Shown: in pieces, positions 52,768 through 61,889 of the stretch
Numbering within the stretch: the stretch's first letter is position 1
How the letters are laid out: every line of letters starts with the position of its first letter
Origin: Bacillota bacterium
Lineage (GTDB): Bacteria; Bacillota; Clostridia; Peptostreptococcales; Anaerovoracaceae
Direction of reading: 5' to 3'
Assembly: GCA_030526355.1 (NCBI GenBank)
Contig: JAUNDC010000017.1
Location: forward strand, 1-62,776
DNA length: 62,776 nt
Position numbers and translations under genes: made by a program
The notes under the pieces: generated by a model
What the model saw: only the letters and a program-made list of their open reading frames with translations
Database searches by the model: none
Told to the model about the DNA's origin: nothing

Positions 52768-54387
52768 CTACAAAGCTCTTACTCCTGCAAAAACCTGATC
52801 CTGAGCATTCAGAAGTTCTCTTATCTGGTGGCTTGCAGGATTGATACGACGTATTTCCCTGCCATGATTCTTCTTAAACTGTTCAAATGTGCCACACTTG
52901 ACTATTACTATTTCAAGGGGATCCATTCCCAGAATTTTCTTGAGATCTTCGTAGTCATGATCCATATATTTGAAATAGATACTGAGATGCTCCTTAAGTA
53001 TGCGGCTGCTCACCGCACTGCCTGCCAGACATTCAGGCTTCATCTCCACGTACATTTTCATTACCGGCTTGTTATTCTCGGTGTACTCCTTTATTACTGT
53101 CCAGTCTTTTATCTCAAGACCTGAAAGTTCAATTACATGCTGTACCGAATTCTTTGTTATTCTGGTAAAACCAGCAACATCTATTATATCTGGTACTCTG
53201 TCAACATAATTGAATCTTGGGATTCTGGTACCATCCTTATGGTTTTCAAGTCCTGCGCATCTGTACACATCCCCGACTCTGTATCTCATAAATGCTCCGC
53301 CCTTTAAAACGGATATCACTATTTCATACTTTTCTCCCTTGACAACCTCATTCATAAGGCAGGTGGAAGGTTGATAACTTTCATCCTCCATGCTTCTCAG
53401 CATTTCACTCTCAGGAATGAACTCATAAAAGCACGCATCTGGGAAAAAGTACATACCGTCTCTCGTCCATGTCTCTGTTCCTATGCATGTAGGCTCAGTG
53501 CCTGCAAACAGCTCCATCGGTCTTATTCCCCACATTTCCTCAAGCTCATCCTTGTAGCAGCTGCTGTCAGTACCTGATATCATTATTCCTTTGAGGTCAA
53601 ACAGATCCTTCGGCAGTATTGAGCGTCCTTCTTTTCTGCTTTTTTTCTTTGCTTTAAGGTATTTTACCGCCACCTTCGGCGAAAGAGCACTCCGGCTGCC
53701 TCCTCCTGAGCTCTCCATCAGCTTCGAAAAGCTCTTGCTGACAAAATAAGCCACGCTTGACATACCGAAAAAGTAATCGATTCCTCCCTTAAGTCCCATT
53801 TTGAAGCCTTTTTTATTTCTTTCACTAAAGGGCATTTTCTCCGCTTCCTTTACAGGAGGCAGGAAATTTACATGAATCTCATCCGCAAGTGCTCTGGGGA
53901 AAAGACCTGTAGCATAAGGCAATGCCACCAGCCCGTAGAGGAAATTACCTCCCGCCTTGACATTCACCTTGCCCCTTTCTTCTGTCACACCCAGTATCAT
54001 GCATGCCAGTATATTCTGTTTGTACGCTTCAAGCATATTTTTGCTGTAAGGTGCAACTTTAATGGGATGCATTCCGCCTTCCCATGTGGTATGTATCCAT
54101 ATTACCGGCTCTGCAGGCAGCATATCATCACGCTTCTGCAGAAGTACATCTGCATAATCTTCATAAGTGGTCAAAGGGAAATTCTTTCGAAAATCATCTA
54201 TGGTTTCTATTTCCAGCCCGTCAGAGAGCTTCTTTCCCAGAGGTGATTTCCTCCACAATGTAAGCTGCTCGTTCATCAGCCGATTCTGAATCTCCATGTA
54301 TTCATCTATTGATAAATCAAGGAATCCGCAGTACTCCTGCCATATCTGTTCCTGTTTTTTCAGTTTTAGCTTGTCCTCGAATCTCAT
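52768..54387 (-). CDS. GH3-family acyl-adenylate-type protein
   Basis: The 539-residue protein resembles the GH3 superfamily known from plant auxin-amino acid synthetases, with bacterial members of unclear role. Blocks seen are DFRKNFPLTTYEDYADVLLQ, PVIWIHTTWEGGMHPIKVAP, MISGTDSSCYKDELEEMWGI with FAGTEPTCIGTE, and MRYRVGDVYRCAG. GH3 enzymes activate a carboxylate with ATP and join it to an amine. It lies between an ICMT-like methyltransferase gene and a sensor gene in one operon. Substrate unknown. Confidence 0.8.
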   Translation of the reverse strand: MRFEDKLKLKKQEQIWQEYCGFLDLSIDEYMEIQNRLMNEQLTLWRKSPLGKKLSDGLEIETIDDFRKNFPLTTYEDYADVLLQKRDDMLPAEPVIWIHTTWEGGMHPIKVAPYSKNMLEAYKQNILACMILGVTEERGKVNVKAGGNFLYGLVALPYATGLFPRALADEIHVNFLPPVKEAEKMPFSERNKKGFKMGLKGGIDYFFGMSSVAYFVSKSFSKLMESSGGGSRSALSPKVAVKYLKAKKKSRKEGRSILPKDLFDLKGIMISGTDSSCYKDELEEMWGIRPMELFAGTEPTCIGTETWTRDGMYFFPDACFYEFIPESEMLRSMEDESYQPSTCLMNEVVKGEKYEIVISVLKGGAFMRYRVGDVYRCAGLENHKDGTRIPRFNYVDRVPDIIDVAGFTRITKNSVQHVIELSGLEIKDWTVIKEYTENNKPVMKMYVEMKPECLAGSAVSSRILKEHLSIYFKYMDHDYEDLKKILGMDPLEIVIVKCGTFEQFKKNHGREIRRINPASHQIRELLNAQDQVFAGVRAL

Positions 54388-54396
54388 TTCACAAGC

Positions 54397-54993
54397 CTAT
54401 CCTTTCATAGTCTGCAGGCATTTCCTGATACTCCCCGCGCATGGGATCAGAAAAGGCGTTTCACGCTTATACTCTTCATAATCTGCAAACGTCCTTACGA
54501 ACGTCCATTTATCCTGAAAAATTACATATAATACATCCAGAGCCACAAATAAACTGCTGTTAATAATCACTTCAGCAGTTGAGAATTCTACAGCCAGGCA
54601 TACATAAGCTCCTGTCAGCCACAGAACACCCGGATGTCTGCAAAGTGCATACATTCCCTTCCTGCACACTTCAGGTTTCTCATCATTGTCTTCACAATCC
54701 GAATATGTCTCCTTAAACGGCAGTGCAAAAAACAACGTATACACCAGTAACCCAAGAAACAGCAGCTCCAGCAATATGAAAATATATGTTGATATGTTCA
54801 TTCCGAAGCTCACTGATTCTATCATTCTGATGCCGTCGATTGAATCCACAGCCATAGCTGCTGTTACGGCAGCCAGCATCACTGTACCTGCCATAAATCC
54901 CAGATGCAGTAACCTGTTCCGCCACAGAACTGAATTTATATCATATAAAATGTACATGCAGTATGCAGCTGCGCCTGTAATTCCATATATCAT
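54397..54993 (-). CDS. ICMT/PEMT-like integral membrane methyltransferase
   Basis: The 198-residue protein has about five hydrophobic helices, then a C-terminal block ALCRHPGVLWLTGAYVCLAV and TFADYEEYKRETPFLIPCAG. RHPxxL followed by YxxYxxxTPxLIP is the cofactor-binding signature of isoprenylcysteine carboxyl methyltransferase-like and phospholipid methyltransferases. It probably methylates a lipid-soluble substrate with S-adenosylmethionine. First gene of the ICMT-GH3-sensor operon, with a promoter at 55.03 kb. Confidence 0.75.
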   Translation of the reverse strand: MIYGITGAAAYCMYILYDINSVLWRNRLLHLGFMAGTVMLAAVTAAMAVDSIDGIRMIESVSFGMNISTYIFILLELLFLGLLVYTLFFALPFKETYSDCEDNDEKPEVCRKGMYALCRHPGVLWLTGAYVCLAVEFSTAEVIINSSLFVALDVLYVIFQDKWTFVRTFADYEEYKRETPFLIPCAGSIRKCLQTMKG

Positions 54994-55025
54994 CGCTTGT
55001 TTCCGCCAAAATTTTAATCATAGAA

Positions 55026-55054
55026 ATTTTATCATATTATTCTTAAATTAGCAA
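55026..55054 (-). promoter_or_regulatory. Promoter of the ICMT-GH3-sensor operon
   Basis: On the minus strand TTGCTA (55054-55049) and TAAAAT (55031-55026) are 17 bases apart, about 30 bases before the ATG at 54993. Confidence 0.6.
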
Positions 55055-55100
55055 TCCCCCCTGATTTTAGCAATTTTAACCATTTATTCCCATAGGTTAT

Positions 55101-56135
55101 TTACAGCCTGCCTATATCATCAATCAGCTGGTCTACTTCTTCTGCTGTAGTATTCCATCCTGTACAGAATCTTACGCAGTTAAGACCCTCCGGTGTTCTT
55201 GTCATGAACTCAAAAATATATTTCTCTTCAAGCCTGGATTTCTGCTCATCAGTCAGCAGAACGAACTGCTGATTAGTAGGGCTTTCAATATACAAAGGGA
55301 TACCCTTCTGTCTGAAAGACTCCCGAATCCTGACAGCCGCTTCATCAGCCTTCTTTGTGATTTCAAAATACAGATTATCCTGAAGCAGAGCACAGAACTG
55401 CAGCCCCATGAGCCACCCCTTTGCCAGCACTGCTCCGTTCTGCTTCATATAGCTTCTGAATCCAGTCTGAAGCTGTCTGTTTACTATTACAAGTGCCTCT
55501 CCGAACATTGCACCGCATTTGGTTCCTCCGATAAAAAACACATCTGTAAGCTCTGCAAAAGCCTCCAGACTCATATCGTTACCCTCGGCACCAAGTCCAT
55601 ACCCCATTCTGGCTCCATCCACGAACAGCAGCATACCGTACCTTTTACATACTTCTGATATGGCAGCGATTTCGTTTCTTGAATAAACCGTTCCCCATTC
55701 CGTTGAAAATGAAATATAAACCATGCCTGGTTTTGTCAGGTATTCTTTTTCTCCCTCATCGTAATATTTTGAAGCTTCTTCGGCTATCTGAGCTGCCGTA
55801 ATTTTACCGTCACTCCCGGGAAGTGCTGTAATTTTGTGTCCCGTTTTTTCAACTGAACCTGCTTCGTGAGCAAAAATATGGCCTGAATCAGCGCAGATAA
55901 CGCTTTCTATCGGTCTGAGCGCTGCTGCACACACGATAAAATTTACCTGCGTCGCACCCGGCAGGAAATATACAGCAGCGTCATCACAGCTCGTAAGCTT
56001 CCTTATCATATCCGCAGCTGCACTGCACCATTCGTCTTCTCCATATCCGGCGAAGCTTCCGTTTCTGCTGTTCATCACTGCTTCAAGCACTTTGTCATGT
56101 GCTGCATGATTATAATCATTATTGAACCGCAACAT
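55101..56135 (-). CDS. Low-specificity L-threonine aldolase
   Basis: This PLP lyase splits threonine or related beta-hydroxy amino acids to glycine and an aldehyde. The 344-residue protein has MLRFNNDYNHAAHDKVLEAV, NGSFAGYGEDEW, FLPGATQVNFIVCAAAL, FVDGARMGYGLGAEGNDMSL and the PLP lysine in DVFFIGGTKCGAMFGEALVI. It fits the beta-eliminating lyase family. A GTG three codons upstream overlaps the AAGGAG site, so the ATG at 56135 is used. Its glycine product would feed the glycine cleavage operon in this window. Confidence 0.88.
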   Translation of the reverse strand: MLRFNNDYNHAAHDKVLEAVMNSRNGSFAGYGEDEWCSAAADMIRKLTSCDDAAVYFLPGATQVNFIVCAAALRPIESVICADSGHIFAHEAGSVEKTGHKITALPGSDGKITAAQIAEEASKYYDEGEKEYLTKPGMVYISFSTEWGTVYSRNEIAAISEVCKRYGMLLFVDGARMGYGLGAEGNDMSLEAFAELTDVFFIGGTKCGAMFGEALVIVNRQLQTGFRSYMKQNGAVLAKGWLMGLQFCALLQDNLYFEITKKADEAAVRIRESFRQKGIPLYIESPTNQQFVLLTDEQKSRLEEKYIFEFMTRTPEGLNCVRFCTGWNTTAEEVDQLIDDIGRL

Positions 56136-56165
56136 GAGGTTCACTCCTTTCCAAACATATCATAA

Positions 56166-57992
56166 TTATTTTAACGTGATGTAATTCTCAGGACCTGCCA
56201 GAGAGCCTCCGTTTTTAATATACTCTATCCATGCATCCTTTACTCTGGTTTCTTCATGTTTTCCCTTTTCAAGAGCCGGAACTATGTGATCCGGCGTTTC
56301 CAGGCATGTCGCTCTCACAGTATCGGTATCTGAGAGTTCCTTGCCATCCAGAAGAACGTTATTCAGAATATACTGCCCATTATTTTCCTCAACTTCTATT
56401 GACATTCCGCTTACAGTCGGCAGCGAACCTCTGTTGAACGGTGTAAATAACCCTTCTGCACCTTCAACAGCTGTTTCCAGATACTCCTTCAGTTCTGCCC
56501 CTGTCATATCACACTGCCATGCTTCCAGTGAATTCGGCATAATCATGTACCCAACCATATCTTCAGTATAATCTGCCTGTATAACAGTGCCTGTAAAGCT
56601 GTATGCCGGAGCTATCAGTACATCGCTGCCATAAAATTCACGAAGTGTATTAGCCATAACTGATGACGATGCATTCCCTCCATCCTTGTAAAATTCATTT
56701 GAATAGCTCTTGTTCAATGTCATAACTGCATCTGATGTGTTGTCTTGCGGGTTCTTCAGCTGTGAATCAAAGGCTTCATACGCCTGTTTGGCATCGCACT
56801 CACCGGTAATCATCTTTGACACCACATCCTGTGATACCGAGAAAAACTCATTTGAAGCAAGGCGAATATACAGATGATTCTTGTCAATACAGGATTTCAG
56901 ATTGCTCAGAACAGGAGATAATTCCAGCTCTACATCTTTGCTGTATGAGATTACATCTTCTCCCTTTGCCAGAACGTTCTGCCCTTCCTCTGAAAGCATC
57001 ACGTTAAGTATCTGCAGTGCCTGCTCTTTTCGCTTATCATCCTTCTCAAGGTCCTTGTTCAATGCCACATGAAATGACGGGTATGTCAGAAGCCACTCTT
57101 CCCCGTCTTCTCCAAAATATGGAAGCATTACCGGATCTACAACTCCACCTTCTTTATAGCTGACAGCACCTGCTCCTGTCCGGCGCGTCATTGCAATCTT
57201 CCCCTGAAGAAACATCTCTTCAACAGGATCGTATGAAAGCTTTAAATCCTCTTCCGAAACATCTGTATCCTCAATAAACTGTTCCATCCGTTCAAAAATG
57301 CCAGGCCAGATTTTCGTATCAAGTCCTGTAGCTTCTGATGAGTCTTCATACTGGCTTCTCCATACCTGTCCATCCATCGAATGCAGTTCCGGAATAGAAA
57401 GACCCTGCAGAATCTCCATGCATGTATAATCATATTCAAAATCTGAAGCACATCCTCGTATTCCTACTTTTTCAAAAGCCTCACATGCCGATACAAAGCT
57501 GGCATAGTCTGTAGGCAAAGGAATATCGTATTTATCAAACAAAGCCTTATTAGCTATGAAGCCATCCACTTCACCGCAAAGTGGGAGCCAGTTAACCGTA
57601 CCATCCGGGTTTGTGTAATTGCTCAGATAAGTATGATACATCGCACTGGCTTCTTCTGTATATGACAAATCCATCAGCTGATCCTGCAGCTCGGCCGCAT
57701 CATTGAGTGAAAACCTCCTGGCTGTGATGATATCAGGAAGTTGCCCGTTTTTCTTCAGGAACTTGTAATAATCAAGATCATTATTGCCAACTACAAACTC
57801 TATGTCAACATCAGGAAGCTTTGATTGAATATACGGTGCATACTCATTATATAAAGATGCACTCCACAGATATATGGAAATTGAATCCGCGTCTTCCTTT
57901 TCATCTTTTGTTCCGCAGCCTGTGAGCATCGAAGCCATTATCAGCATGGTCAGTAAAACCGCTGCAAAGCTTATCCCTGTCTTCTTTTTCAT
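56166..57992 (-). CDS. Chimeric lipoprotein: ABC solute-binding plus 5'-nucleotidase C-terminal domain
   Basis: A 608-residue secreted lipoprotein. The signal peptide MKKKTGISFAAVLLTM and lipobox LTGC (Cys 26) are clear. Residues 35-430 look like a family 1 extracellular solute-binding protein (ISIYLWSASLYNEYAPYIQS, VALNKDLEKDDKRKEQALQI). From about 450 the protein matches the 5'-nucleotidase C-terminal domain (DMTGAELKEYLETAVEGAEG, LPTVSGMSIEVEENNGQYIL, DGKELSDTDTVRATCLE). No ABC permease lies nearby. The N-terminal metallophosphatase domain of UshA-type enzymes is absent. A binding rather than catalytic role is likely. Fusion function unknown. Confidence 0.75.
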   Translation of the reverse strand: MKKKTGISFAAVLLTMLIMASMLTGCGTKDEKEDADSISIYLWSASLYNEYAPYIQSKLPDVDIEFVVGNNDLDYYKFLKKNGQLPDIITARRFSLNDAAELQDQLMDLSYTEEASAMYHTYLSNYTNPDGTVNWLPLCGEVDGFIANKALFDKYDIPLPTDYASFVSACEAFEKVGIRGCASDFEYDYTCMEILQGLSIPELHSMDGQVWRSQYEDSSEATGLDTKIWPGIFERMEQFIEDTDVSEEDLKLSYDPVEEMFLQGKIAMTRRTGAGAVSYKEGGVVDPVMLPYFGEDGEEWLLTYPSFHVALNKDLEKDDKRKEQALQILNVMLSEEGQNVLAKGEDVISYSKDVELELSPVLSNLKSCIDKNHLYIRLASNEFFSVSQDVVSKMITGECDAKQAYEAFDSQLKNPQDNTSDAVMTLNKSYSNEFYKDGGNASSSVMANTLREFYGSDVLIAPAYSFTGTVIQADYTEDMVGYMIMPNSLEAWQCDMTGAELKEYLETAVEGAEGLFTPFNRGSLPTVSGMSIEVEENNGQYILNNVLLDGKELSDTDTVRATCLETPDHIVPALEKGKHEETRVKDAWIEYIKNGGSLAGPENYITLK

Positions 57993-58081
57993 TCTTTCAC
58001 TCCTTGTACGTTATAGTCCTCATCAGATTCCATACAAATGGCGTTAGTTATGTATAGATTTATCATACTAATCTGATTTAT

Positions 58082-58111
58082 ATTATATCATAGCTATCCT
58101 TAATAAAACAA
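58082..58111 (-). promoter_or_regulatory. Promoter of the chimeric lipoprotein gene
   Basis: On the minus strand TTGTTT (58111-58106) and TATAAT (58087-58082) are 18 bases apart, about 90 bases before the ATG at 57992. The remainder of this divergent region holds the queT leader. Confidence 0.6.
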
Positions 58112-58170
58112 GTCGAACACTTATTGCAAAAGTCTCTTTATTTTTGCATCTTAATAATGTAAAATGAAAT

Positions 58171-58214
58171 ACAGTGAGTTCGAAACCATCCTCACTATAA
58201 TAAAAACTAAGGAG
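58171..58214 (+). ncRNA. PreQ1-I riboswitch upstream of queT
   Basis: AGTGAG (58173-58178) pairs with CTCACT (58191-58196) around the loop TTCGAAACCATC, and an A-rich tail with AAAAACTAAGGAG (58202-58214) follows. This is the compact preQ1 class I layout, in which the tail folds back into the loop as a pseudoknot. Here the tail ends in the queT ribosome binding site GGAG, so preQ1 binding should block translation. Confidence 0.85.
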
Positions 58215-58220
58215 AAAAAA

Positions 58221-58718
58221 ATGAATTCTAAAACACTCTATCTGACACAGGGTGCAATTATTGCTGCCCTTTATGTCATTCTAACACTTATCACCAATGC
58301 TGCAGGTCTTGCAAACGGAGTCATCCAGGTAAGAATATCCGAAGCCTTGTGCGTGCTGCCTATATTTACTCCGGCAGCTGTTCCCGGATTGTTTGTCGGA
58401 TGCATAACCTCAAATATTATGACGGGATGCGCTCCGTGGGATATTGTCTTCGGCAGTATCGCAACTCTTCTTGGTGCTTACGGCACATACTTTATGAGAA
58501 AACATAAGCTGGCTGCAGTTATTCCGCCTATACTGGCAAACACACTTATTATTCCATGGATACTTCATCTGGTATATCAGTTTGAGGGCTCAATACTTTA
58601 CTTCACCGCAACAGTATTTGCAGGAGAGTTTATCTCAATAGCAGTGCTTGGAACACTTCTGAGAATAGCGCTGAAAAAAAACAGCTCTGCAATTACCTGG
58701 CAGCATAAAACAGATTAA
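58221..58718 (+). CDS. queT: QueT-family transporter (queuosine precursor, ECF S component)
   Basis: The 165-residue protein has about five helices and the QueT motifs LYLTQGAIIAALYVILTLIT, GVIQVRISEALCVLPIFTPA, FVGCITSNIMTGCAPWDIVF and TATVFAGEFISIAVLGTLL. It is thought to import preQ1 or a related queuosine precursor. The frame extends upstream, but AAGGAG precedes the ATG at 58221. The preQ1-I riboswitch in its leader confirms the assignment. A terminator-like repeat follows. Confidence 0.93.
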   Translation: MNSKTLYLTQGAIIAALYVILTLITNAAGLANGVIQVRISEALCVLPIFTPAAVPGLFVGCITSNIMTGCAPWDIVFGSIATLLGAYGTYFMRKHKLAAVIPPILANTLIIPWILHLVYQFEGSILYFTATVFAGEFISIAVLGTLLRIALKKNSSAITWQHKTD

Positions 58719-58747
58719 TATGGCATAAGTATTTCAATATGCAGCAA

Positions 58748-58805
58748 AACAGGACTGTCTCTTATCAGCCACTAATTAAATGGTAAGTAATGCGACAGTC
58801 CTGTT
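58748..58805. repeat. Terminator-like repeat, copy 2 (conserved loop element)
   Basis: AACAGGACTGTC (58748-58759) and GACAGTCCTGTT (58794-58805) form a perfect 12-bp stem between the convergent queT and GGDEF genes, a clear bidirectional terminator. The internal sequence from 58763 matches the element at 32.8 kb at 29 of 36 bases. Confidence 0.8.
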
Positions 58806-58814
58806 TATTTATCC

Positions 58815-61793
58815 CTATCTGAATACTGTGAACCTGTTACTTTCTTTGCCCTTTGACAGATAAAGCGCATTATCTGCAGCAAGGTAAAGATCATTGAAGC
58901 TTGAAAGTGTATCGTCTGAAATCGCTACTCCCATCGATACCCCTGTGCTTATTTTTCTAGCTGCAGTCGCTGCATTTATCTTCCTGAATATCTCCGAAGC
59001 TCTGTTTTCCATAAGCTCTGCCAGAGCATCCTCATCAAAGAAGATTGCTGCCGCAAACTCATCGCCACCCATACGGCAAGCCAGGTCACTTGCTCTGAGC
59101 GCGGACTTCAGTGTATTAGCTAAGAACACAAGAAATTCATCACCGGCGCTATGACCGTAGGTATCATTGTATTTCTTGAATTCGTCCACATCCATCATAA
59201 TAAGCATTACCTGCTGCTTACGCTTAAGAAGGTGCAGCTCAACATCATTTCTGAACGGGGCATGGGACATAAGTCCTGTCAGAGAGTCTGTTCTGTATGT
59301 CATTTCCCAGTGTGAAAGCCGCTGCTCAGCCTTGATTCTCTGTGCTTCCACATATTTTCTTATACTGTAGGTTTCAAGCACATCCGCAATAAATATTTCG
59401 GCTTTGTTCACCTTTGCTGCCGAATCATAATATCGTCTGCCGTAACATATAACATATATAATCCGTCCATCTTTACAGCATATTGCATGTTCAAGGTACG
59501 CGAACTGGTTCTGTGCAAGAAGCTTACTGGTGGTTAAAATATACTCTGCCCGTTCATCCTCAGGAATCAGATCACTCTGCTTCATTCCAGCTTCAATATC
59601 TTCTTGCGTATACCCGGTCATCTCCGTAAATTTCTCATCGATCTCCAGAATTCTCTCCTCTGAATCCAGAATATATCTTGAATAATCTATTTCAAATACA
59701 CCGCGATCTTCATTTTTTATTTCCAGGTCTTCAGTGCTTTCGGTAAAAACTTCAAGCACTTCATTTCTGTTATGCTTTTCATTGACAACTATATCACCGT
59801 TATTCACAAGCTGGATAAATTCCGATACAAGATACGGATCAAACTGTGTCCCTGCATTTCTTTTCAGCTCTGACAATGCAGCCTGCACCGAAGTTCCCTC
59901 TCTGTAAGGTCTGTCATTTGTCATTGCATCAAAGGCATCAACTACAGCAATCATTCTCGAGAGCAACGGGATAGATTCTCTGCTCAGACCTGCCGGGTAT
60001 CCTTTACCATCCCATCTTTCGTGATGATGAAGTATCATACCAGCAATATCCTTCAGTGATTGTGAGCTTCTGGCAATATCATAGCCTTTTTCAACGTGTG
60101 TCTTTATTACGTTCCATTCCTCAACAGTGAGTTTTCCGGGTTTATTGAGAATTTCCAGCGGAATACCGATTTTGCCGATATCATGCATCAGGCACAGGAG
60201 AAGCAGCTGACTCTGCTGAACATCAGACAACCCTATTCTGCAACCCAGCGCATTACCATAATACTGCGTTCGCTTTACATGATCTGCCGTGTCTGCATCC
60301 GATTCCTTCAAAGCTTTAACCAGAGAACTGATTGCATTTGAGCTTACGGACCCCTTGTCCAGAAGCTTCCTGTTCTGCATCCCGTGTACAGCATCATCAA
60401 CTGCCTTTAGCAGGTCATTGTTTTTACCATCAAGCATACAAGATGACCACTGGAAATACCCTGAATATTCTTCTGCAATATTATCTACAGCTGCATTTAC
60501 TGCATCATTAGTGAAAAGAGGACATACGGCAATGAGAATAGCTTCATTGCCCCTCACAAAACAGGTATCTGACGGAAGATGTTTCCTCATTAGCTCCGCC
60601 AGCTCTTTTATCATCCTGTCGCCCTCTTCCCTTCCCTCAGTTGCATTAATTACCGAAAGGCTGTTGATATCAAAGGACGCAATTACAGCAGGGCAATTAT
60701 ATATATCAGGATTTTCATTTATGAATCTTTCAAAATATTTCTGATACTGAAATCCTGTAAGTATATCTATTTCCTCTTCCATATCTGTGAATACGAATAA
60801 TGTCCCGCTTACCCTGTTCTTCTTGTCACGCAGAACTCTGTAATCACATCTTCTTATTGTCATTTCTTCACCGCAGCATGTGCTGCACTGAAGTGAGCCG
60901 GATTCATCTTTTGCTATATCAGCTATATCAAGAGCGCTGATGAATTTATCTATACCATCTCCATCATTAAAGTCTATACTGTCAAGAACTGCTTCCGCTT
61001 TCTGATTTTTCATGGTAAGCATCTGCCTGTAATCAAAGAAAACTATTCCCTGGTCAATTTTATTGAAAATATCCATGGAAATATTCCTGTGAATGACATT
61101 CCTGCTGTATTTAAAGCATGAATAGTATATTATGTACAGAACAAAGCTGTACCCTATTATGGAATAGTCAATTATCTTCCAGCTGCTGTCGCCAGGAATA
61201 TACAGAAATACAGCATTGACCGCAACAAGCACAAGTATTGTAACCACAATCATCGTATATCGCGCTCTATATACTACCGGGGACTTGACGGAATAATAAA
61301 CAAGAGAGGCTATAATAAGTGCTATGAGAATATATGTGTAAACAAGGTGCATTATATAGAGTGCATGAATTTCATACACATAATGCACAAAACTAAATCC
61401 TGTAGGAATATAACTTATTGCAATTTCCTTAAACGGGTTTATTAAGAGTACGACTGTATCAAAGACTCCATATAATATGAAACCTCTTTTTATTTTCTGA
61501 ATAAGACTGTTATTTGCAGCTCCTGCATAAACAAGCATTGCCTTTATAAGTAAAATGAACGTCCAGTCAATACCGGCAAAATATATGCTTGCGCAGTATG
61601 ACGCTGTAAAATAATCTGTGACATATATGCTGAACATATATGAAATATCAACAATAATCGCAAAAACAGAGACAAGACCTATGTATTTTCCCAGCTCTCC
61701 TTTGTGCGAAAAAGCGCCTATGCAGATAAAAATATCTATGCATGCCAGCAAAAGCGACAATATTACATAATAATCATCTATTAATCTTTCCAT
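58815..61793 (-). CDS. Multidomain c-di-GMP protein: 7TM, PAS, HD-GYP, PAS, GGDEF
   Basis: A 992-residue protein. Residues 1-230 are seven or more membrane helices; a PAS-like region follows (about 240-345), then a degenerate GGDEF-like domain in which the signature position reads VRGNEA, an intact HD-GYP phosphodiesterase (HDIGKIGIPLEILNK, HHHERWDGKGYP), a second PAS (about 690-810) and a C-terminal GGDEF with intact CRMGGDEFAAAIF. It therefore could both make and break c-di-GMP. The ATG at 61793 follows AAAGGA; a TTG two codons upstream is less likely. Not in an operon. Confidence 0.9.
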   Translation of the reverse strand: MERLIDDYYVILSLLLACIDIFICIGAFSHKGELGKYIGLVSVFAIIVDISYMFSIYVTDYFTASYCASIYFAGIDWTFILLIKAMLVYAGAANNSLIQKIKRGFILYGVFDTVVLLINPFKEIAISYIPTGFSFVHYVYEIHALYIMHLVYTYILIALIIASLVYYSVKSPVVYRARYTMIVVTILVLVAVNAVFLYIPGDSSWKIIDYSIIGYSFVLYIIYYSCFKYSRNVIHRNISMDIFNKIDQGIVFFDYRQMLTMKNQKAEAVLDSIDFNDGDGIDKFISALDIADIAKDESGSLQCSTCCGEEMTIRRCDYRVLRDKKNRVSGTLFVFTDMEEEIDILTGFQYQKYFERFINENPDIYNCPAVIASFDINSLSVINATEGREEGDRMIKELAELMRKHLPSDTCFVRGNEAILIAVCPLFTNDAVNAAVDNIAEEYSGYFQWSSCMLDGKNNDLLKAVDDAVHGMQNRKLLDKGSVSSNAISSLVKALKESDADTADHVKRTQYYGNALGCRIGLSDVQQSQLLLLCLMHDIGKIGIPLEILNKPGKLTVEEWNVIKTHVEKGYDIARSSQSLKDIAGMILHHHERWDGKGYPAGLSRESIPLLSRMIAVVDAFDAMTNDRPYREGTSVQAALSELKRNAGTQFDPYLVSEFIQLVNNGDIVVNEKHNRNEVLEVFTESTEDLEIKNEDRGVFEIDYSRYILDSEERILEIDEKFTEMTGYTQEDIEAGMKQSDLIPEDERAEYILTTSKLLAQNQFAYLEHAICCKDGRIIYVICYGRRYYDSAAKVNKAEIFIADVLETYSIRKYVEAQRIKAEQRLSHWEMTYRTDSLTGLMSHAPFRNDVELHLLKRKQQVMLIMMDVDEFKKYNDTYGHSAGDEFLVFLANTLKSALRASDLACRMGGDEFAAAIFFDEDALAELMENRASEIFRKINAATAARKISTGVSMGVAISDDTLSSFNDLYLAADNALYLSKGKESNRFTVFR

Positions 61794-61889
61794 AAGCAAT
61801 TCCTTTATTGTCCTTAAATAAACAGTCTAACCATTCTATATTATATCACACTCCTTTAAAATATTAAATCATTTCATTACTCTTATAAT

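Noticed and set aside
58721..58735. TGGCATAAG as a further sigma-54 promoter
   Set aside because: Ten bases after the GG there is TC rather than GC, and the TTGC box is missing.
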